Origin: Pseudomonas lijiangensis | GTDB taxonomy: Bacteria > Pseudomonadota > Gammaproteobacteria > Pseudomonadales > Pseudomonadaceae | Assembly (NCBI RefSeq): GCF_018968705.1 | Contig: NZ_CP076668.1 | Coordinates: 4,289,001-4,353,000 of the forward strand | DNA: 64,000 nt | Reading direction: 5' to 3' | Shown: piece by piece, positions 36,081-45,740 of the stretch | How the letters are laid out: every line of letters starts with the position of its first letter | Numbering within the stretch: position 1 is the stretch's first letter | Notes under the pieces: model-generated | Told to the model about the DNA's origin: nothing | Seen by the model: the letters and a program-made list of their open reading frames with translations, nothing else | The model's database searches: none | Program-made: the position numbers and the translations under genes

Positions 36081-37157
36081 CTACCAGCGGAAATACAGTT
36101 GCGGTGCAGACACCGGGACAATCATTGGCGCATCCGCTGCAGGAGCCGGTGAGGCGGCGGCATCGACTGGCGCTGCTGGCGGCGGTGTAGCGGCTGCTGC
36201 TTCGCTGGCAGGCACTTCCTGCAATTTTGCCAGGGACAATTGCGAGCGTAGCTGCTCCGGGCTGCTCGTGACTTCAAATGTCACGCGATCAGCCTCGACC
36301 GACTTGAGGCGGGCGCCGAAAGGCTCGAGCAGATTGAGCAATTGCGCGTAACGCTCCAGATTCATGCCCTGCACCTGGAAGACCAGACCGGTGGACGCGC
36401 CGGGCTTTGCCGCAAAACGCGGAGCCAGCCGCTGGCTCACCGCCAGGAGAATGGAATCGGCCAGCGCTTCGGGGTTGGCACCCGTGGCGCTGCCCTGCTC
36501 GCGCTGATCGCCCAGCCACAGGCGCCATTTGCCCTGCCACTGCCCGGCTTCTTCCTTGGCGTGCACGGCGAGAATCGCGTCGGCGCCATAACGCTCGGAA
36601 ACCTCTTTCAAAGGCGCAACATCGTTGCTTTCAAGGTTCTGCGCAGTACCGACACCTTGCTCACTCAGGTCAGCCAGTGGCAGGCGCAAAGGCAGGCCAC
36701 GGTGCTGAGCGGCACGGCGCAGCGGTTCGGCAGCAGCCTGTCCGTCACCCACAAGATTGGAGCCTTCAGTGGAATCCAGCAGCCACCAGCCCAGGATCGA
36801 TGGACGATTGCTGCCCCAGATCGCAAGACCGGCCTGACGCAGGGAGCGGTCGGTGGTGGCCGGATCGAAATCCACCAGCAGGGTTTCAGGCGGCCCGGCT
36901 TCATAACCGTACTGGCTGATGATCTGTTGCGGATCCTTGCGCAACCCGGCCAGGGCCGAGCCCTGGGCCGCCTTGGCATCGCCGGTCAGGCGCACCACCA
37001 GGGTTTCCAGAGCCGCCTGAGTGGCGCGAGTACGCTCATCGGGCGACTGGCCACTGACGGTTTCACGGACTTGATACAAATTGCTCACGGTCTCGGCAAG
37101 GCCGGGCAGGCTGAACAGGGAAAGGCAGCCGACGAAAAGGAATCTAGAAAAACGCAT
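36081..37157 (-). CDS. DUF2066 domain exported protein
   Basis: A 358-residue protein with a signal peptide (MRFSRFLFVGCLSLFSLPGLA, cleavage near residue 21). The DUF2066 region runs from about 25 to 230 (VSGQSPDERTRATQAALETLVVRLTGD at its start, split by repeats of small residues). The C-terminal 45 residues are alanine/proline-rich and low complexity. The function is unknown. It is the first gene of a run with the permease and hda, all near purM, a neighbourhood conserved in pseudomonads. Confidence 0.85.
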   Translation of the reverse strand: MRFSRFLFVGCLSLFSLPGLAETVSNLYQVRETVSGQSPDERTRATQAALETLVVRLTGDAKAAQGSALAGLRKDPQQIISQYGYEAGPPETLLVDFDPATTDRSLRQAGLAIWGSNRPSILGWWLLDSTEGSNLVGDGQAAAEPLRRAAQHRGLPLRLPLADLSEQGVGTAQNLESNDVAPLKEVSERYGADAILAVHAKEEAGQWQGKWRLWLGDQREQGSATGANPEALADSILLAVSQRLAPRFAAKPGASTGLVFQVQGMNLERYAQLLNLLEPFGARLKSVEADRVTFEVTSSPEQLRSQLSLAKLQEVPASEAAAATPPPAAPVDAAASPAPAADAPMIVPVSAPQLYFRW

Positions 37158-37483
37158 GGACAGTTCCCGAACGGAAAAACGGTATTGAAGACCGTATGAA
37201 GGTGTTCAACATGCCTCAGACAGCAGGTCGTTGCCAATCATTCACATTAAATTACAGCTTATTAAGGAAGACCTGCGTCGCCCGCGCAGATTTTATTTTT
37301 ACCTGATAACCCCCTGCCCGTCGGCCCAAGGATGGCTCACGGGCAGCAAGCCTGATAAAATCGCGCGCCTTCGCAGACTGGCGATGGTGGCGGCCCGAAC
37401 GGCACTGTGCGAAAGCACAACCCTGAACCGGCCCCGCCGCAGCGGTCGATACCCCCGACTCCCCCCTAAAGGCCTGGATTTTT
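37158..37483. other. divergent intergenic region upstream of purM
   Basis: This 326-base gap holds the promoters of the DUF2066 gene and purM. A hairpin GCCCGT/ACGGGC spans 37317-37345, just upstream of the purM promoter candidate. I see no ORF with a ribosome site and no purine riboswitch. Confidence 0.5.
37353..37361 (+). promoter_or_regulatory. candidate extended -10 element for purM-purN
   Basis: TGATAAAAT matches an extended -10 (TGN followed by TAAAAT, five of six). A -35 match is weak. It would give a leader of about 115 bases before the purM ATG. Confidence 0.45.
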
Positions 37484-38542
37484 ATGAGCAAGCAACCCTC
37501 CCTGAGCTACAAAGACGCCGGTGTAGACATCGACGCCGGTGAAGCATTGGTCGAACGCATCAAGAGCGTCGCCAAGCGCACCAAGCGTCCGGAAGTCATG
37601 GGCGGCCTGGGAGGTTTCGGCGCCCTCTGCGAAATCCCGGCCGGCTACAAGCAACCGGTTCTGGTTTCCGGCACCGACGGCGTCGGCACCAAGCTGCGTC
37701 TGGCCCTGAACCTGAACAAGCACGACAGCATCGGCATCGACCTGGTCGCCATGTGCGTCAACGACCTGGTGGTCTGTGGCGCAGAGCCGCTGTTCTTCCT
37801 CGACTACTACGCCACCGGCAAACTCAACGTCGACACCGCGGCCCAGGTCGTGACCGGTATCGGCGCTGGCTGTGAACTGGCCGGCTGCTCGCTGGTTGGC
37901 GGCGAAACCGCTGAAATGCCTGGCATGTACGAAGGCGAAGACTACGACCTGGCCGGTTTCTGCGTCGGCGTCGTGGAAAAGGCCGACATCATCGACGGCT
38001 CGAAAGTGGCTGCCGGTGACGCCCTGCTCGCCCTGCCATCGTCCGGCCCGCACTCCAACGGTTACTCGCTGATCCGCAAGATCATCGAAGTCGCCGGTGC
38101 CGATATCGAAAACATCCAGCTGGACGGCAAACCTCTGACCGAACTGCTGATGGCCCCGACCCGCATCTACGTCAAGCCGCTGCTCAAGCTGATCAAGGAA
38201 ACCGGCGCGGTCAAGGCCATGGCCCACATCACCGGTGGCGGCCTGCTGGACAACATCCCGCGTGTACTGCCAGCAGGCGCACAAGCCGTGGTCGACGTCG
38301 CCAGCTGGCAGCGTCCGGCAGTATTCGACTGGCTGCAGCAGCAAGGCAACGTTGAAGAAAACGAAATGCACCGCGTCCTGAACTGCGGCGTCGGCATGGT
38401 GATCTGCGTTGCCCAGGAGCACGTTGAAACCGCCCTGAACGTACTGCGCGAAGCAGGCGAGCAACCTTGGGTCATCGGCCAGATCGCTACCGCCGCCGAA
38501 GGTGCAGCACAAGTCGAGCTGAAAAACCTCAAGGCGCATTGA
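37484..38542 (+). CDS. purM: phosphoribosylformylglycinamidine cyclo-ligase
   Basis: A 352-residue AIR synthetase, which closes the imidazole ring in de novo purine synthesis using ATP. Family features: [19 protein letters not shown] at the start, the GTDGVGTKL nucleotide-binding loop, the [10 protein letters not shown] block and [16 protein letters not shown]. Full length for the family. It shares its last base with the first base of purN (TGATG), so the two are coupled, as in many proteobacteria. Confidence 0.98.
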   Translation: MSKQPSLSYKDAGVDIDAGEALVERIKSVAKRTKRPEVMGGLGGFGALCEIPAGYKQPVLVSGTDGVGTKLRLALNLNKHDSIGIDLVAMCVNDLVVCGAEPLFFLDYYATGKLNVDTAAQVVTGIGAGCELAGCSLVGGETAEMPGMYEGEDYDLAGFCVGVVEKADIIDGSKVAAGDALLALPSSGPHSNGYSLIRKIIEVAGADIENIQLDGKPLTELLMAPTRIYVKPLLKLIKETGAVKAMAHITGGGLLDNIPRVLPAGAQAVVDVASWQRPAVFDWLQQQGNVEENEMHRVLNCGVGMVICVAQEHVETALNVLREAGEQPWVIGQIATAAEGAAQVELKNLKAH

Positions 38543-39192
38543 TGTCTGCCACCTGCGATGTCGTGGTGCTGCTGTCCGGCACCGGTGGCAACCTGCAAGC
38601 CATGATCGACAGCTTCAAGGACGGGGCCAGCCCCGTCCGCATCCGCGCCGTCATTTCCAACCGGGAAGACGCATTCGGACTGCAACGTGCCAGAGACGCA
38701 GGTATCGAAGCCTGCGTTCTTGATCACAAGGCATACGAAGGCCGCGAGGCCTTCGATAGCGCCCTGATGAAACTGATCGACACCTTCGAGCCACAACTCG
38801 TGGTACTGGCCGGATTCATGCGCATCCTGACGGCGGACTTCGTTCGTCACTATCAGGGTCGCCTGCTCAATATCCACCCTTCCCTGCTGCCTCGCTACAA
38901 AGGCCTGCATACTCACCAGCGTGCGCTTGAAGCCGGAGATACCGAACACGGCTGCAGCGTGCACTTCGTCACCGAGGAACTCGATGGCGGGCCACTGGTC
39001 GTACAGGCTGTGATTTCAGTAGAGTTGCAGGACTCGCCAGCCACACTTGCGCAACGGGTCCACGCACAAGAGCATCGGATCTACCCGCTGGCCATACGCT
39101 GGTTCGCCGAAGGCCGATTGCGTCTTGGCGATGAGGGTTCATTACTGGATGGCAAGTTACTTCCGCCCACCGGACACTTGATTCAAGACTAG
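38542..39192 (+). CDS. purN: phosphoribosylglycinamide formyltransferase
   Basis: A 216-residue GAR transformylase that uses 10-formyltetrahydrofolate. The catalytic triad asparagine/histidine/aspartate lies in NIHPSLLPRYKG and in the TEELDGGPLV segment; SGTGGNLQAMID binds the phosphoribosyl substrate. It starts in the purM stop codon. The frame extends further upstream inside purM, which I reject. Confidence 0.97.
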   Translation: MSATCDVVVLLSGTGGNLQAMIDSFKDGASPVRIRAVISNREDAFGLQRARDAGIEACVLDHKAYEGREAFDSALMKLIDTFEPQLVVLAGFMRILTADFVRHYQGRLLNIHPSLLPRYKGLHTHQRALEAGDTEHGCSVHFVTEELDGGPLVVQAVISVELQDSPATLAQRVHAQEHRIYPLAIRWFAEGRLRLGDEGSLLDGKLLPPTGHLIQD

Positions 39193-39200
39193 GAGATACC

Positions 39201-39914
39201 ATGCGTCGTGCCTTGCTCTTCGCTTTCGCTCTGTTCGCACTGCCTGCGGCACATGCAGCAGATCTTCAACCCTTCTCCGCCAGCTATACCGCCGACTGGA
39301 AGCAGCTTCCCATGAGCGGTACGGCCGAACGCAGCCTGGAAGCCGGCCCCAACGGCACCTGGACCCTCAGCTTCAAGGCCTCGATGATGATCGCCAGCCT
39401 GACGGAAGTCAGCACGCTGAAAGTCGATAAAGAGGTGATGCTGCCCCAGACCTACAACTTCGAGCGCAGCGGCCTGGGCAAGTCCAAGAAGGTTGATCTG
39501 GCCTTCGACTGGAACGCCAAGTTCGTGACCGGCACCGACCGTGGTGACGCCATCAAGCTTGCGCTCAACCGTGGCGTTCTCGACAAGTCCACTTACCAGC
39601 TGGCCCTGCAGCATGACGTGGCAGCCGGCAAGAAGAGCATGAGCTATCAGGTCGTCGACGGTGACGAAATCGATACTTATGACTTCCGCGTGCTGGGCTC
39701 GGAAAAGGTCGCCACCAAGGCCGGCCAGGTCGATGCCATCAAGGTCGAGCGCGTACGTGACCCGACACAAAGCAAGCGCACCACCGTGCTGTGGTTCGCC
39801 AAGGATTGGGATTACCTGCTGGTTCGCCTGCAACAGGTCGAAACCGACGGCAAGGAATACAACATCATGCTGTTGGACGGCACCGTCAACGGCAAGGCTG
39901 TGAAAGGTAGCTGA
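39201..39914 (+). CDS. DUF3108 domain exported protein
   Basis: A 237-residue protein with a signal peptide ending AHAA (about residue 19). The mature part is beta-rich, with FSASYTADWKQLPMSGTAERSLE typical of DUF3108 and a conserved C-terminal LWFAKDWDYLLVRLQQVETDGKEY block. The family is thought periplasmic; its function is unknown. It lies 8 bases after purN and ends directly before a REP-like doublet, so it probably forms the third gene of the purMN transcript. Confidence 0.85.
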   Translation: MRRALLFAFALFALPAAHAADLQPFSASYTADWKQLPMSGTAERSLEAGPNGTWTLSFKASMMIASLTEVSTLKVDKEVMLPQTYNFERSGLGKSKKVDLAFDWNAKFVTGTDRGDAIKLALNRGVLDKSTYQLALQHDVAAGKKSMSYQVVDGDEIDTYDFRVLGSEKVATKAGQVDAIKVERVRDPTQSKRTTVLWFAKDWDYLLVRLQQVETDGKEYNIMLLDGTVNGKAVKGS

Positions 39915-39920
39915 TCCTTC

Positions 39921-40010
39921 TGTGGGAGGCAGCTTGCTGGCGACTTTAACGGACAGCCGCAGAATATCTGTCGGTTTTCAGGTCCTTTCGCCAGCAAGCT
40001 GCCTCCCACA
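39921..40010. repeat. REP-like inverted doublet, class A
   Basis: TGTGGGAGGCAGCTTGCTGGCGA and its inverse enclose a spacer of about 44 bases with CGCAGAATATCTGTCGG and TTTTCAGG. It starts 7 bases after the DUF3108 stop. The spacer is shared with the copy at 53714 and, inverted, with the copy at 58537. Confidence 0.92.
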
Positions 40011-40168
40011 AGTTTTGTCTGGTTTTACCCCCCCACAAGCCTGAATTCATTCGTGAAACCCTTCATGAAGAATCCTTCATTTCCCCCTCGCAAAACCTGA
40101 AAGCCCCGCCAATCAAAGCCTCCAGCCCTGCAAAAAGTTCAATAGGCCAGTACCTGAAAAATTGCCTG

Positions 40169-40198
40169 TTTACTTAGCAAGCTAACCGATTCTATAAA
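40169..40198 (+). promoter_or_regulatory. candidate sigma-70 promoter for the 59-residue ORF
   Basis: TTTACT and TATAAA separated by 18 bases, about 50 bases upstream of the ATG. The -35 matches four of six consensus positions. Confidence 0.35.
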
Positions 40199-40247
40199 AG
40201 AGTCCTGCGACACATCGCCGCAGTTTCTAGAGTCAGGAGCTATCAAT

Positions 40248-40427
40248 ATGACCGTTAAAGTTACTGAGCGTGACGAAGCCCACCTCTCTCATGAAGCCGT
40301 TGCGGATGGCATTCAGATCTGGGACGTTTACCAACAGGATCAGTTGGTGGGGATGTTTCACGTAGAGTCAGACGCCTATAACTACAAGGCGGAGCTGGAA
40401 GAGCAGGAAAACCAGCGCACTCACTAA
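40248..40427 (+). CDS. small conserved-looking protein, 59 residues
   Basis: A 59-residue acidic protein starting MTVKVTERDEAHLSHEAVAD, with a predicted short beta region (GIQIWDVYQQDQLVGMFHVES) and a charged C-terminal helix. It has a strong ribosome site (AGGAG, 8 bases before ATG), a candidate promoter and a good terminator directly after, so it is a convincing stand-alone gene. No signal peptide or metal motif is seen. The function is unknown. Confidence 0.75.
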   Translation: MTVKVTERDEAHLSHEAVADGIQIWDVYQQDQLVGMFHVESDAYNYKAELEEQENQRTH

Positions 40428-40440
40428 TAATTCGAGAGCA

Positions 40441-40475
40441 AAACAAAACCCGCCTTGAGCGGGTTTTGTTTTGTG
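40441..40475. terminator. bidirectional intrinsic terminator
   Basis: AAAACAAAACCCGC and GCGGGTTTTGTTTT form a symmetrical stem with a CTTGA loop between convergent genes. A- and T-rich arms on both sides suit termination in both directions. Confidence 0.9.
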
Positions 40476-40485
40476 CGCAAGAGAC

Positions 40486-41025
40486 TTACCACATCAGGTC
40501 GTCAGGCACCTGATAGGCCGCATACGGATCATCTGCATCCGGCGCTTCGGTCGGGGTGTTGAGCAACACGACACGGCGTGGGTCACGTTCCTGGATCTTC
40601 AGCGCCGCTTCACGGGGAATGATTTCGTAACCGCCGCCGTGATGCACGATGGCCAGCGAGCCGCTGCTCAGCTTGTTGCGCATCAGGGCATTGACCGAGA
40701 TACGCTTGACCTTCTTGTCATCGACGAAGTTGTAGTAATCCTCGGTCGTGAGCTTGGGCAGGCGCGAGACTTCGATCAGTTGCTTGATCTGCGCGGTACG
40801 AGCCTTGGCCTCGACCTTTTCCTGCTGCTGACGATTGAGCTCCTGGTCACGCCTGGCCTTTTCGGCCTGAGCCTCCTGGGCCGCACGCTTTTGCGAGTCA
40901 TCGATCTGGATCTGGCCCTTGTGCGCCAGACGCTGTTCTTTCTGCTTGTCTTTGCTGACCTGCTTGGCCTGCTTTTGGTTGACCAGACCTGCCTTGAGCA
41001 ACTGGTCGCGAAGGGAAAGGCTCAT
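40486..41025 (-). CDS. DUF2058 domain protein (YaiL-like)
   Basis: A 179-residue, highly charged protein. Residues 1-80 are a lysine/glutamine-rich coiled coil (SLRDQLLKAGLVNQKQAKQ at the start), followed by the small DUF2058 domain with DYYNFVDDKKVKRISVNALMR and AIVHHGGGYEIIPREAALKI. Similar proteins (YaiL) have been reported to be nucleoprotein- or polysome-associated; the function here is unknown. It lies 30 bases after mazG and may share its transcript. Confidence 0.87.
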   Translation of the reverse strand: MSLSLRDQLLKAGLVNQKQAKQVSKDKQKEQRLAHKGQIQIDDSQKRAAQEAQAEKARRDQELNRQQQEKVEAKARTAQIKQLIEVSRLPKLTTEDYYNFVDDKKVKRISVNALMRNKLSSGSLAIVHHGGGYEIIPREAALKIQERDPRRVVLLNTPTEAPDADDPYAAYQVPDDLMW

Positions 41026-41055
41026 TGTCTACTCGCTTATGCAGATACCACACGC

Positions 41056-41889
41056 TCAGCCGCAGCCGGGCGTGCTCTTTTCCTGACGTTTGGCTTCGCC
41101 CCACAGAGCGTCCATTTCATCGAGAGTGCAATCTTCGATGGGACGCCCGGCCTGATGCAATGCCTGTTCAATAAATCGGAAGCGCCTGTCGAACTTGCCA
41201 TTGGCCGAGCGTAGCGCAGTTTCCGGGTCAACTTTAAGATGCCGGGCCAGATTGACGACCACAAACAGCAAATCGCCCACTTCCTCGGCCATGCCCTGAG
41301 CATCATTCTCGGCCATGGCTTCAAGCACTTCATCCAGTTCTTCACGAATCTTGTCGACCACCGGCAAGGCCGCAGGCCAGTCGAAACCGACCTGAGCCGC
41401 ACGCTTCTGCAGCTTGACCGCACGGGACAGCGCCGGCAGCGCTACAGGCACGTCGTCGAGCAATGAAAGCTGCTCGGGCGCTGCTGCCTTCTCGGCGCGC
41501 TCCTGAGCCTTGATCTCGTCCCAGCGCCGGTTGACCTCTTCATCGGTCAGACGCGGCGTTTCCAGTGGTGCATACAGCTCGCCGGTGGGGAACACATGGG
41601 GATGACGACGCAACAGCTTGCGAACGATGCCGTCTACGACACCTTCGAACTCGAAACGCCCCTCTTCTTTCGCCAACTGAGCATAGAACACCACCTGAAA
41701 CAGCAGGTCCCCCAGTTCGCCGGGAAGATGATCGAAATCCCCCTGCTCGATGGCATCCGCGACTTCATAGGCCTCTTCCAGCGTATGCGGCACGATACTG
41801 GCGTAAGTCTGCTTCAGATCCCAGGGACAACCGTACTGCGGATCGCGCAGACGGGACATGAGATTGAGCAGGTCGGTGATTGAGTACAT
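41056..41889 (-). CDS. mazG: nucleoside triphosphate pyrophosphohydrolase MazG
   Basis: A 277-residue protein with two MazG repeats. The first (about 10-110) holds the metal-binding CPWDLKQTYASIVPHTLEEAYE region and ELGDLLFQVVFYAQ; the second (about 165-260) holds EELDEVLEAM and EEVGDLLFVVVNLARH with the EExxE...ExxD pattern. MazG hydrolyses NTPs to NMPs and in E. coli lowers ppGpp-related stress output, which is relevant because relA is the adjacent gene. Confidence 0.95.
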   Translation of the reverse strand: MYSITDLLNLMSRLRDPQYGCPWDLKQTYASIVPHTLEEAYEVADAIEQGDFDHLPGELGDLLFQVVFYAQLAKEEGRFEFEGVVDGIVRKLLRRHPHVFPTGELYAPLETPRLTDEEVNRRWDEIKAQERAEKAAAPEQLSLLDDVPVALPALSRAVKLQKRAAQVGFDWPAALPVVDKIREELDEVLEAMAENDAQGMAEEVGDLLFVVVNLARHLKVDPETALRSANGKFDRRFRFIEQALHQAGRPIEDCTLDEMDALWGEAKRQEKSTPGCG

Positions 41890-41901
41890 GGGGCTCCTTT
41901 C

Positions 41902-41976
41902 AGTCGCAGCTATAAGCTGAAAGCTACAAGCGGCAAGCTAGAAGACAAACGAGCTTGCAGCTTGAAGCTTAAAACT
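41902..41976. repeat. AGCTTG-rich imperfect repeat between relA and mazG
   Basis: AAGCTGAAAGCTACAAGCGGCAAGCT on one side pairs imperfectly with GAGCTTGCAGCTTGAAGCTT on the other around AGAAGACAAAC. Such AGCTTG-rich stretches are a second class of intergenic palindrome, different from the GTGGGAG type. Confidence 0.6.
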
Positions 41977-41985
41977 TACAGCCTC

Positions 41986-44226
41986 CTACGGCGTCCTGTT
42001 GCGCCGCGTCTCGATGATGTTCGGCAACTGGGCAATCCGTCCCAGCAACCGACCCAGCGCATCCAGGCCTGGAATCTCGATGGTCAGGGACATGAGCGCG
42101 GTGTTGTCTTCCTTGTTCGAGCGGGTGTTGACCGCCAGAACGTTGATCCGCTCGTTGAGCAGGACCTGGGTGACGTCACGCAGCAGCCCGGAACGGTCGT
42201 AGGCGCGGATGATGATGTCCACAGGATAGGTGAGCACCGGCACCGGTCCCCAGCTGACCTGAATGATCCGCTCGGGTTCGCGGCCACCCAATTGCAGCAC
42301 CGAAGCGCAATCCTGACGGTGGATGCTCACGCCGCGACCCTGGGTGATATAGCCGACAATGGCATCCCCCGGCAGCGGCTGGCAGCAGCCGGCCATTTGC
42401 GTCATCAGGTTGCCGACGCCCTGGATCTGGATATCGCCGCGCTTGCCCGGTTTGTAACCGGTGGCCTTGCGTGGAATCAGTTCAACATCGTTGATACGTT
42501 CCGGCTCGACCTGCTGCTGGGCAAGGTTGACCAGTTGCGCCAGACGCAGGTCGCCTGCGCCCAGGGCGGCGAACATGTCTTCGGCGGTCTTGTAGTTGGC
42601 CTTGTCCGCCAGCTTCTCGAAATCCACCAGCGACAGCGCCAGACGCGCCAGTTCGCGCTCAAGCAGGGTTTTACCCGCCGCCACGTTCTGGTCACGGGCC
42701 TGCAGCTTGAACCAGTGAACGATCTTGGCCCGCGCCCGGGACGTTGTGATGTATCCCAGGTTCGAGTTCAGCCAGTCGCGGCTCGGCGTACCGTGCTTGC
42801 TGGTGATGATCTCGACCTGCTCGCCGGTCTGCAGGCTGTAGTTGAGCGGTACGATCCGGCCATTGATCTTCGCGCCACGGCAGTTGTGGCCGATCTCGGT
42901 GTGTACCCGATAGGCGAAGTCCAGCGGTGTCGAGCCCTTGGGCAGGTCGATGGCGTGACCGTCCGGGGTAAAGACGTAGACACGGTCCGGCTCGATATCG
43001 ACCCGCAACTGCTCGGCCAGACCACCGATATCGCCCAGCTCTTCGTGCCATTCCAGCACCTGACGCAGCCAGGAGATTTTCTCTTCGTAATGGTTGGAGC
43101 CGGATTTGACGTCAGTGCCCTTGTAGCGCCAGTGGGCACAGACGCCCAGTTCGGCTTCTTCGTGCATGGAGTGCGTGCGGATCTGCACTTCCAGCACCTT
43201 GCCTTCCGGCCCGATAACAGCCGTGTGCAGCGAGCGATAGCCGTTTTCCTTGGGGTTGGCGATGTAGTCGTCGAACTCCTTGGGAATGTGTCGCCACAAG
43301 GTGTGAACGATACCCAGCGCGGTGTAGCAGTCGCGCATTTCCGGGACCAGCACCCGCACGGCACGCACGTCGTAGATCTGGCTGAAAGCCAGGCCCTTGC
43401 GCTGCATTTTGCGCCAGATGGAATAGATGTGTTTGGCACGCCCGCTGATGTCGGCTTTGACGCCGGTGGCCAGCAGTTCGTTTTCCAGTTGCGACATTAC
43501 ATCGCTGATGAAGCGCTCACGATCCAGGCGCCGCTCATGGAGCAGCTTGGCGATCTGCTTGTATTGCTCGGGCTCAAGGTAGCGGAAAGACAGGTCTTCC
43601 AGCTCCCACTTGATATGACCGATGCCAAGACGATGGGCCAGAGGCGCATAGATATCGAAAACTTCACGGGCCACGCGATTGCGCTTTTCGTCGTCGGCAT
43701 TCTTTACCGCACGAATCGCACAGGTACGCTCGGCCAGCTTGATCAGGGCCACACGCACGTCATCGACCATCGCCACCAGCATCTTGCGCAGATTTTCCAC
43801 CTGCGCCTGACTGCCCAGCACCAGAGACTGGCGAGGGCTGAGGCTGGCACTGATCGCCGCCATGCGCAGCACGCCGTCGATCAGCTTGGCGACGGTCGAA
43901 CCGAAGCGCTGCTCGACATCCTGCAAGGGGATCACGCCTTCGCGCACGCCCCGGTAGATGACGGCTGCGATCAGGGAGTCCTGATCGAGCTTGAGGTCAG
44001 CCAGGATTTCCGCGATTTCCAGACCGGTCTGGAAACTGGAAGTACCGTCTGCCCAGTGATTCTTTAAAGCATTGTCCTTGTGCTCGGCTTGCCGGGCAAA
44101 TTCACAGGCCTCTTTCATGGCCTCCCGATCGAGGACCATATCGACGCTGACAATGTGATCCAGCCATGCATCGAGGTTGATACTGCCGTCTGTGTTTATC
44201 GGCTGGTGCGCTCTCACCTGTACCAT
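41986..44226 (-). CDS. relA: (p)ppGpp synthetase RelA
   Basis: A 746-residue ribosome-associated GTP pyrophosphokinase that starts the stringent response on amino acid starvation. Order: degenerate HD domain (about 30-180; the HD dyad of bifunctional Rel enzymes is not visible, IAAVIYRGVREG stands in its place, so no hydrolase activity is expected), synthetase domain (about 240-370, with HRYKGTDVK-type motif around 380), TGS domain (about 400-460) and a C-terminal ACT domain (about 665-740). The ATG for MVQVRAHQPI is chosen; the upstream open extension is not RelA-like. The length equals that of other Pseudomonas RelA proteins. Confidence 0.97.
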   Translation of the reverse strand: MVQVRAHQPINTDGSINLDAWLDHIVSVDMVLDREAMKEACEFARQAEHKDNALKNHWADGTSSFQTGLEIAEILADLKLDQDSLIAAVIYRGVREGVIPLQDVEQRFGSTVAKLIDGVLRMAAISASLSPRQSLVLGSQAQVENLRKMLVAMVDDVRVALIKLAERTCAIRAVKNADDEKRNRVAREVFDIYAPLAHRLGIGHIKWELEDLSFRYLEPEQYKQIAKLLHERRLDRERFISDVMSQLENELLATGVKADISGRAKHIYSIWRKMQRKGLAFSQIYDVRAVRVLVPEMRDCYTALGIVHTLWRHIPKEFDDYIANPKENGYRSLHTAVIGPEGKVLEVQIRTHSMHEEAELGVCAHWRYKGTDVKSGSNHYEEKISWLRQVLEWHEELGDIGGLAEQLRVDIEPDRVYVFTPDGHAIDLPKGSTPLDFAYRVHTEIGHNCRGAKINGRIVPLNYSLQTGEQVEIITSKHGTPSRDWLNSNLGYITTSRARAKIVHWFKLQARDQNVAAGKTLLERELARLALSLVDFEKLADKANYKTAEDMFAALGAGDLRLAQLVNLAQQQVEPERINDVELIPRKATGYKPGKRGDIQIQGVGNLMTQMAGCCQPLPGDAIVGYITQGRGVSIHRQDCASVLQLGGREPERIIQVSWGPVPVLTYPVDIIIRAYDRSGLLRDVTQVLLNERINVLAVNTRSNKEDNTALMSLTIEIPGLDALGRLLGRIAQLPNIIETRRNRTP

Positions 44227-44384
44227 GCTGCTTACCTTCCCTACGGCGCGATGAATAGCGCCTTCAGTCGCCAGCCTTCTTGAGCGAATGCCACTTGCCG
44301 GGCAAGCAAGGACCGGCATTCGCGGGCCAGTCGGATTAAACGAGATTCCCTGTCAGCAGCTGACTCGATCCAATGAACCGCTGC

Positions 44385-45740
44385 TCACTTACTCGCTTCA
44401 AATAAAGCCATCGCCTCGACATGGGCCGTCTGTGGAAACATATCGAGTATTCCGGCACGTTTTAATCGGTAGCCCTGATTGACCAATTCGACCGTGTCGC
44501 GAGCCAAAGTTGCCGGGTTGCATGAAACATAAACCAACCGTCTGGCGCCTGATTTCCTGATCTGGCGCACTACTTCAAAAGCCCCGTCGCGCGGTGGGTC
44601 CAAGAGTACCGCAGAAAACCCGTCAGCGGCCCAGCTTGCTTGTGTCAGCGGCTGGGAAAGATCCGCCTGAAAAAACCTGACGTTATGCAGATCATTACTC
44701 ACTGCATTGGCAGAGGCACGCTCGACCATGGTCGCAACCCCCTCGACCGCAACCACTTCCCGGGCCATCCCGGCCAGCGGCAGAGCAAAGTTGCCCAAGC
44801 CACAGAACAGATCCATCACTCGCTCGTCAGCCTTGGGCGCCAGCCACTGCAACGCCTGCTCGATCATCGCGGTATTCACCGCCGCGTTGACCTGAATGAA
44901 ATCCCCCGGCCTCCAGGCCAATTGCAGATTCCATGGGTCAAGATGATAGCCCAATGCCTGATCCGGGTCTGCCGGTTGCGGCTCGCCTTCGCCATGCAGC
45001 CAGAGTTGCGCGTCATGCTCCTTGCAGAACCCTTGCAGCATGGCCAGATCACCCTCGGCCAGAGGCGCGGTGTGACGCAGCAACACGGCAATGGAAGAAC
45101 CGCTGAACAATTCAACGTGACCCAGCGACTGAGGTTTGCTGAAGCTTTTCAACAAGGCAGGCAGTTGCGTCATGATCGGTTGCAAGGCCTGTACCAGCAC
45201 CGGGCAATGCTCGATGCTGACGATGTCCTGACTGGCTGCCGCACGAAAGCCCACATCCAGCCGTTTGGCCTTGGCATCCCAGCGCACGGCGATGCGCGCA
45301 CGTCGGCGGTAGGCCAGTTCGGCACCGGCAAGAGGCGCGGCCCATTCATCCGGCACGACATTCGCGACCCGCTGCAACTGCTCGGCCAGCATGCGCTGTT
45401 TCAGGGCAAGCTGTTCGTCATGGGGCACATGTTGCACGCTGCAACCGCCGCAGCGACCAAAATGTTCGCACGCTGCCGGGCGACGCAGATCGCTGGCCTG
45501 CAACACTCGCTCGGTACGCGCTTCGACAATCTTGCCGTGGGCATTGAGCACCCGCGCCTCGACCTCCTCACCTCCAAGGCTGCCTGCTACGAACCAGGTC
45601 TTGCCGTCGAGAAAGGCGATGCCGCGTCCGTCACTGGACAGGCGTTCAATGGTCAGCCGCTGTTTCTTGCCAGCAGGGATCTGCGCAGCCTTGACGCCTC
45701 CAGCGGGTTGGAAGCGCAGCCCTCTTGGTTGTTTGGCCAT
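44385..45740 (-). CDS. rlmD: 23S rRNA (uracil-1939-C5)-methyltransferase
   Basis: A 451-residue SAM-dependent rRNA methyltransferase. An N-terminal TRAM domain (about 25-85) is followed by iron-sulfur ligands C91, C97 and C100 (a fourth lies further on in SIEHCPVL), the SAM-binding [14 protein letters not shown], and the catalytic cysteine in [13 protein letters not shown]. All hallmarks of RlmD (RumA) are intact. Its first base is the last base of cysM. Confidence 0.96.
   Translation of the reverse strand: MAKQPRGLRFQPAGGVKAAQIPAGKKQRLTIERLSSDGRGIAFLDGKTWFVAGSLGGEEVEARVLNAHGKIVEARTERVLQASDLRRPAACEHFGRCGGCSVQHVPHDEQLALKQRMLAEQLQRVANVVPDEWAAPLAGAELAYRRRARIAVRWDAKAKRLDVGFRAAASQDIVSIEHCPVLVQALQPIMTQLPALLKSFSKPQSLGHVELFSGSSIAVLLRHTAPLAEGDLAMLQGFCKEHDAQLWLHGEGEPQPADPDQALGYHLDPWNLQLAWRPGDFIQVNAAVNTAMIEQALQWLAPKADERVMDLFCGLGNFALPLAGMAREVVAVEGVATMVERASANAVSNDLHNVRFFQADLSQPLTQASWAADGFSAVLLDPPRDGAFEVVRQIRKSGARRLVYVSCNPATLARDTVELVNQGYRLKRAGILDMFPQTAHVEAMALFEASK

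Noticed and set aside
41962..44067. 701-residue plus-strand ORF opposite relA
   Set aside because: It is an antisense shadow of an intact relA and shows no domain or ribosome site.
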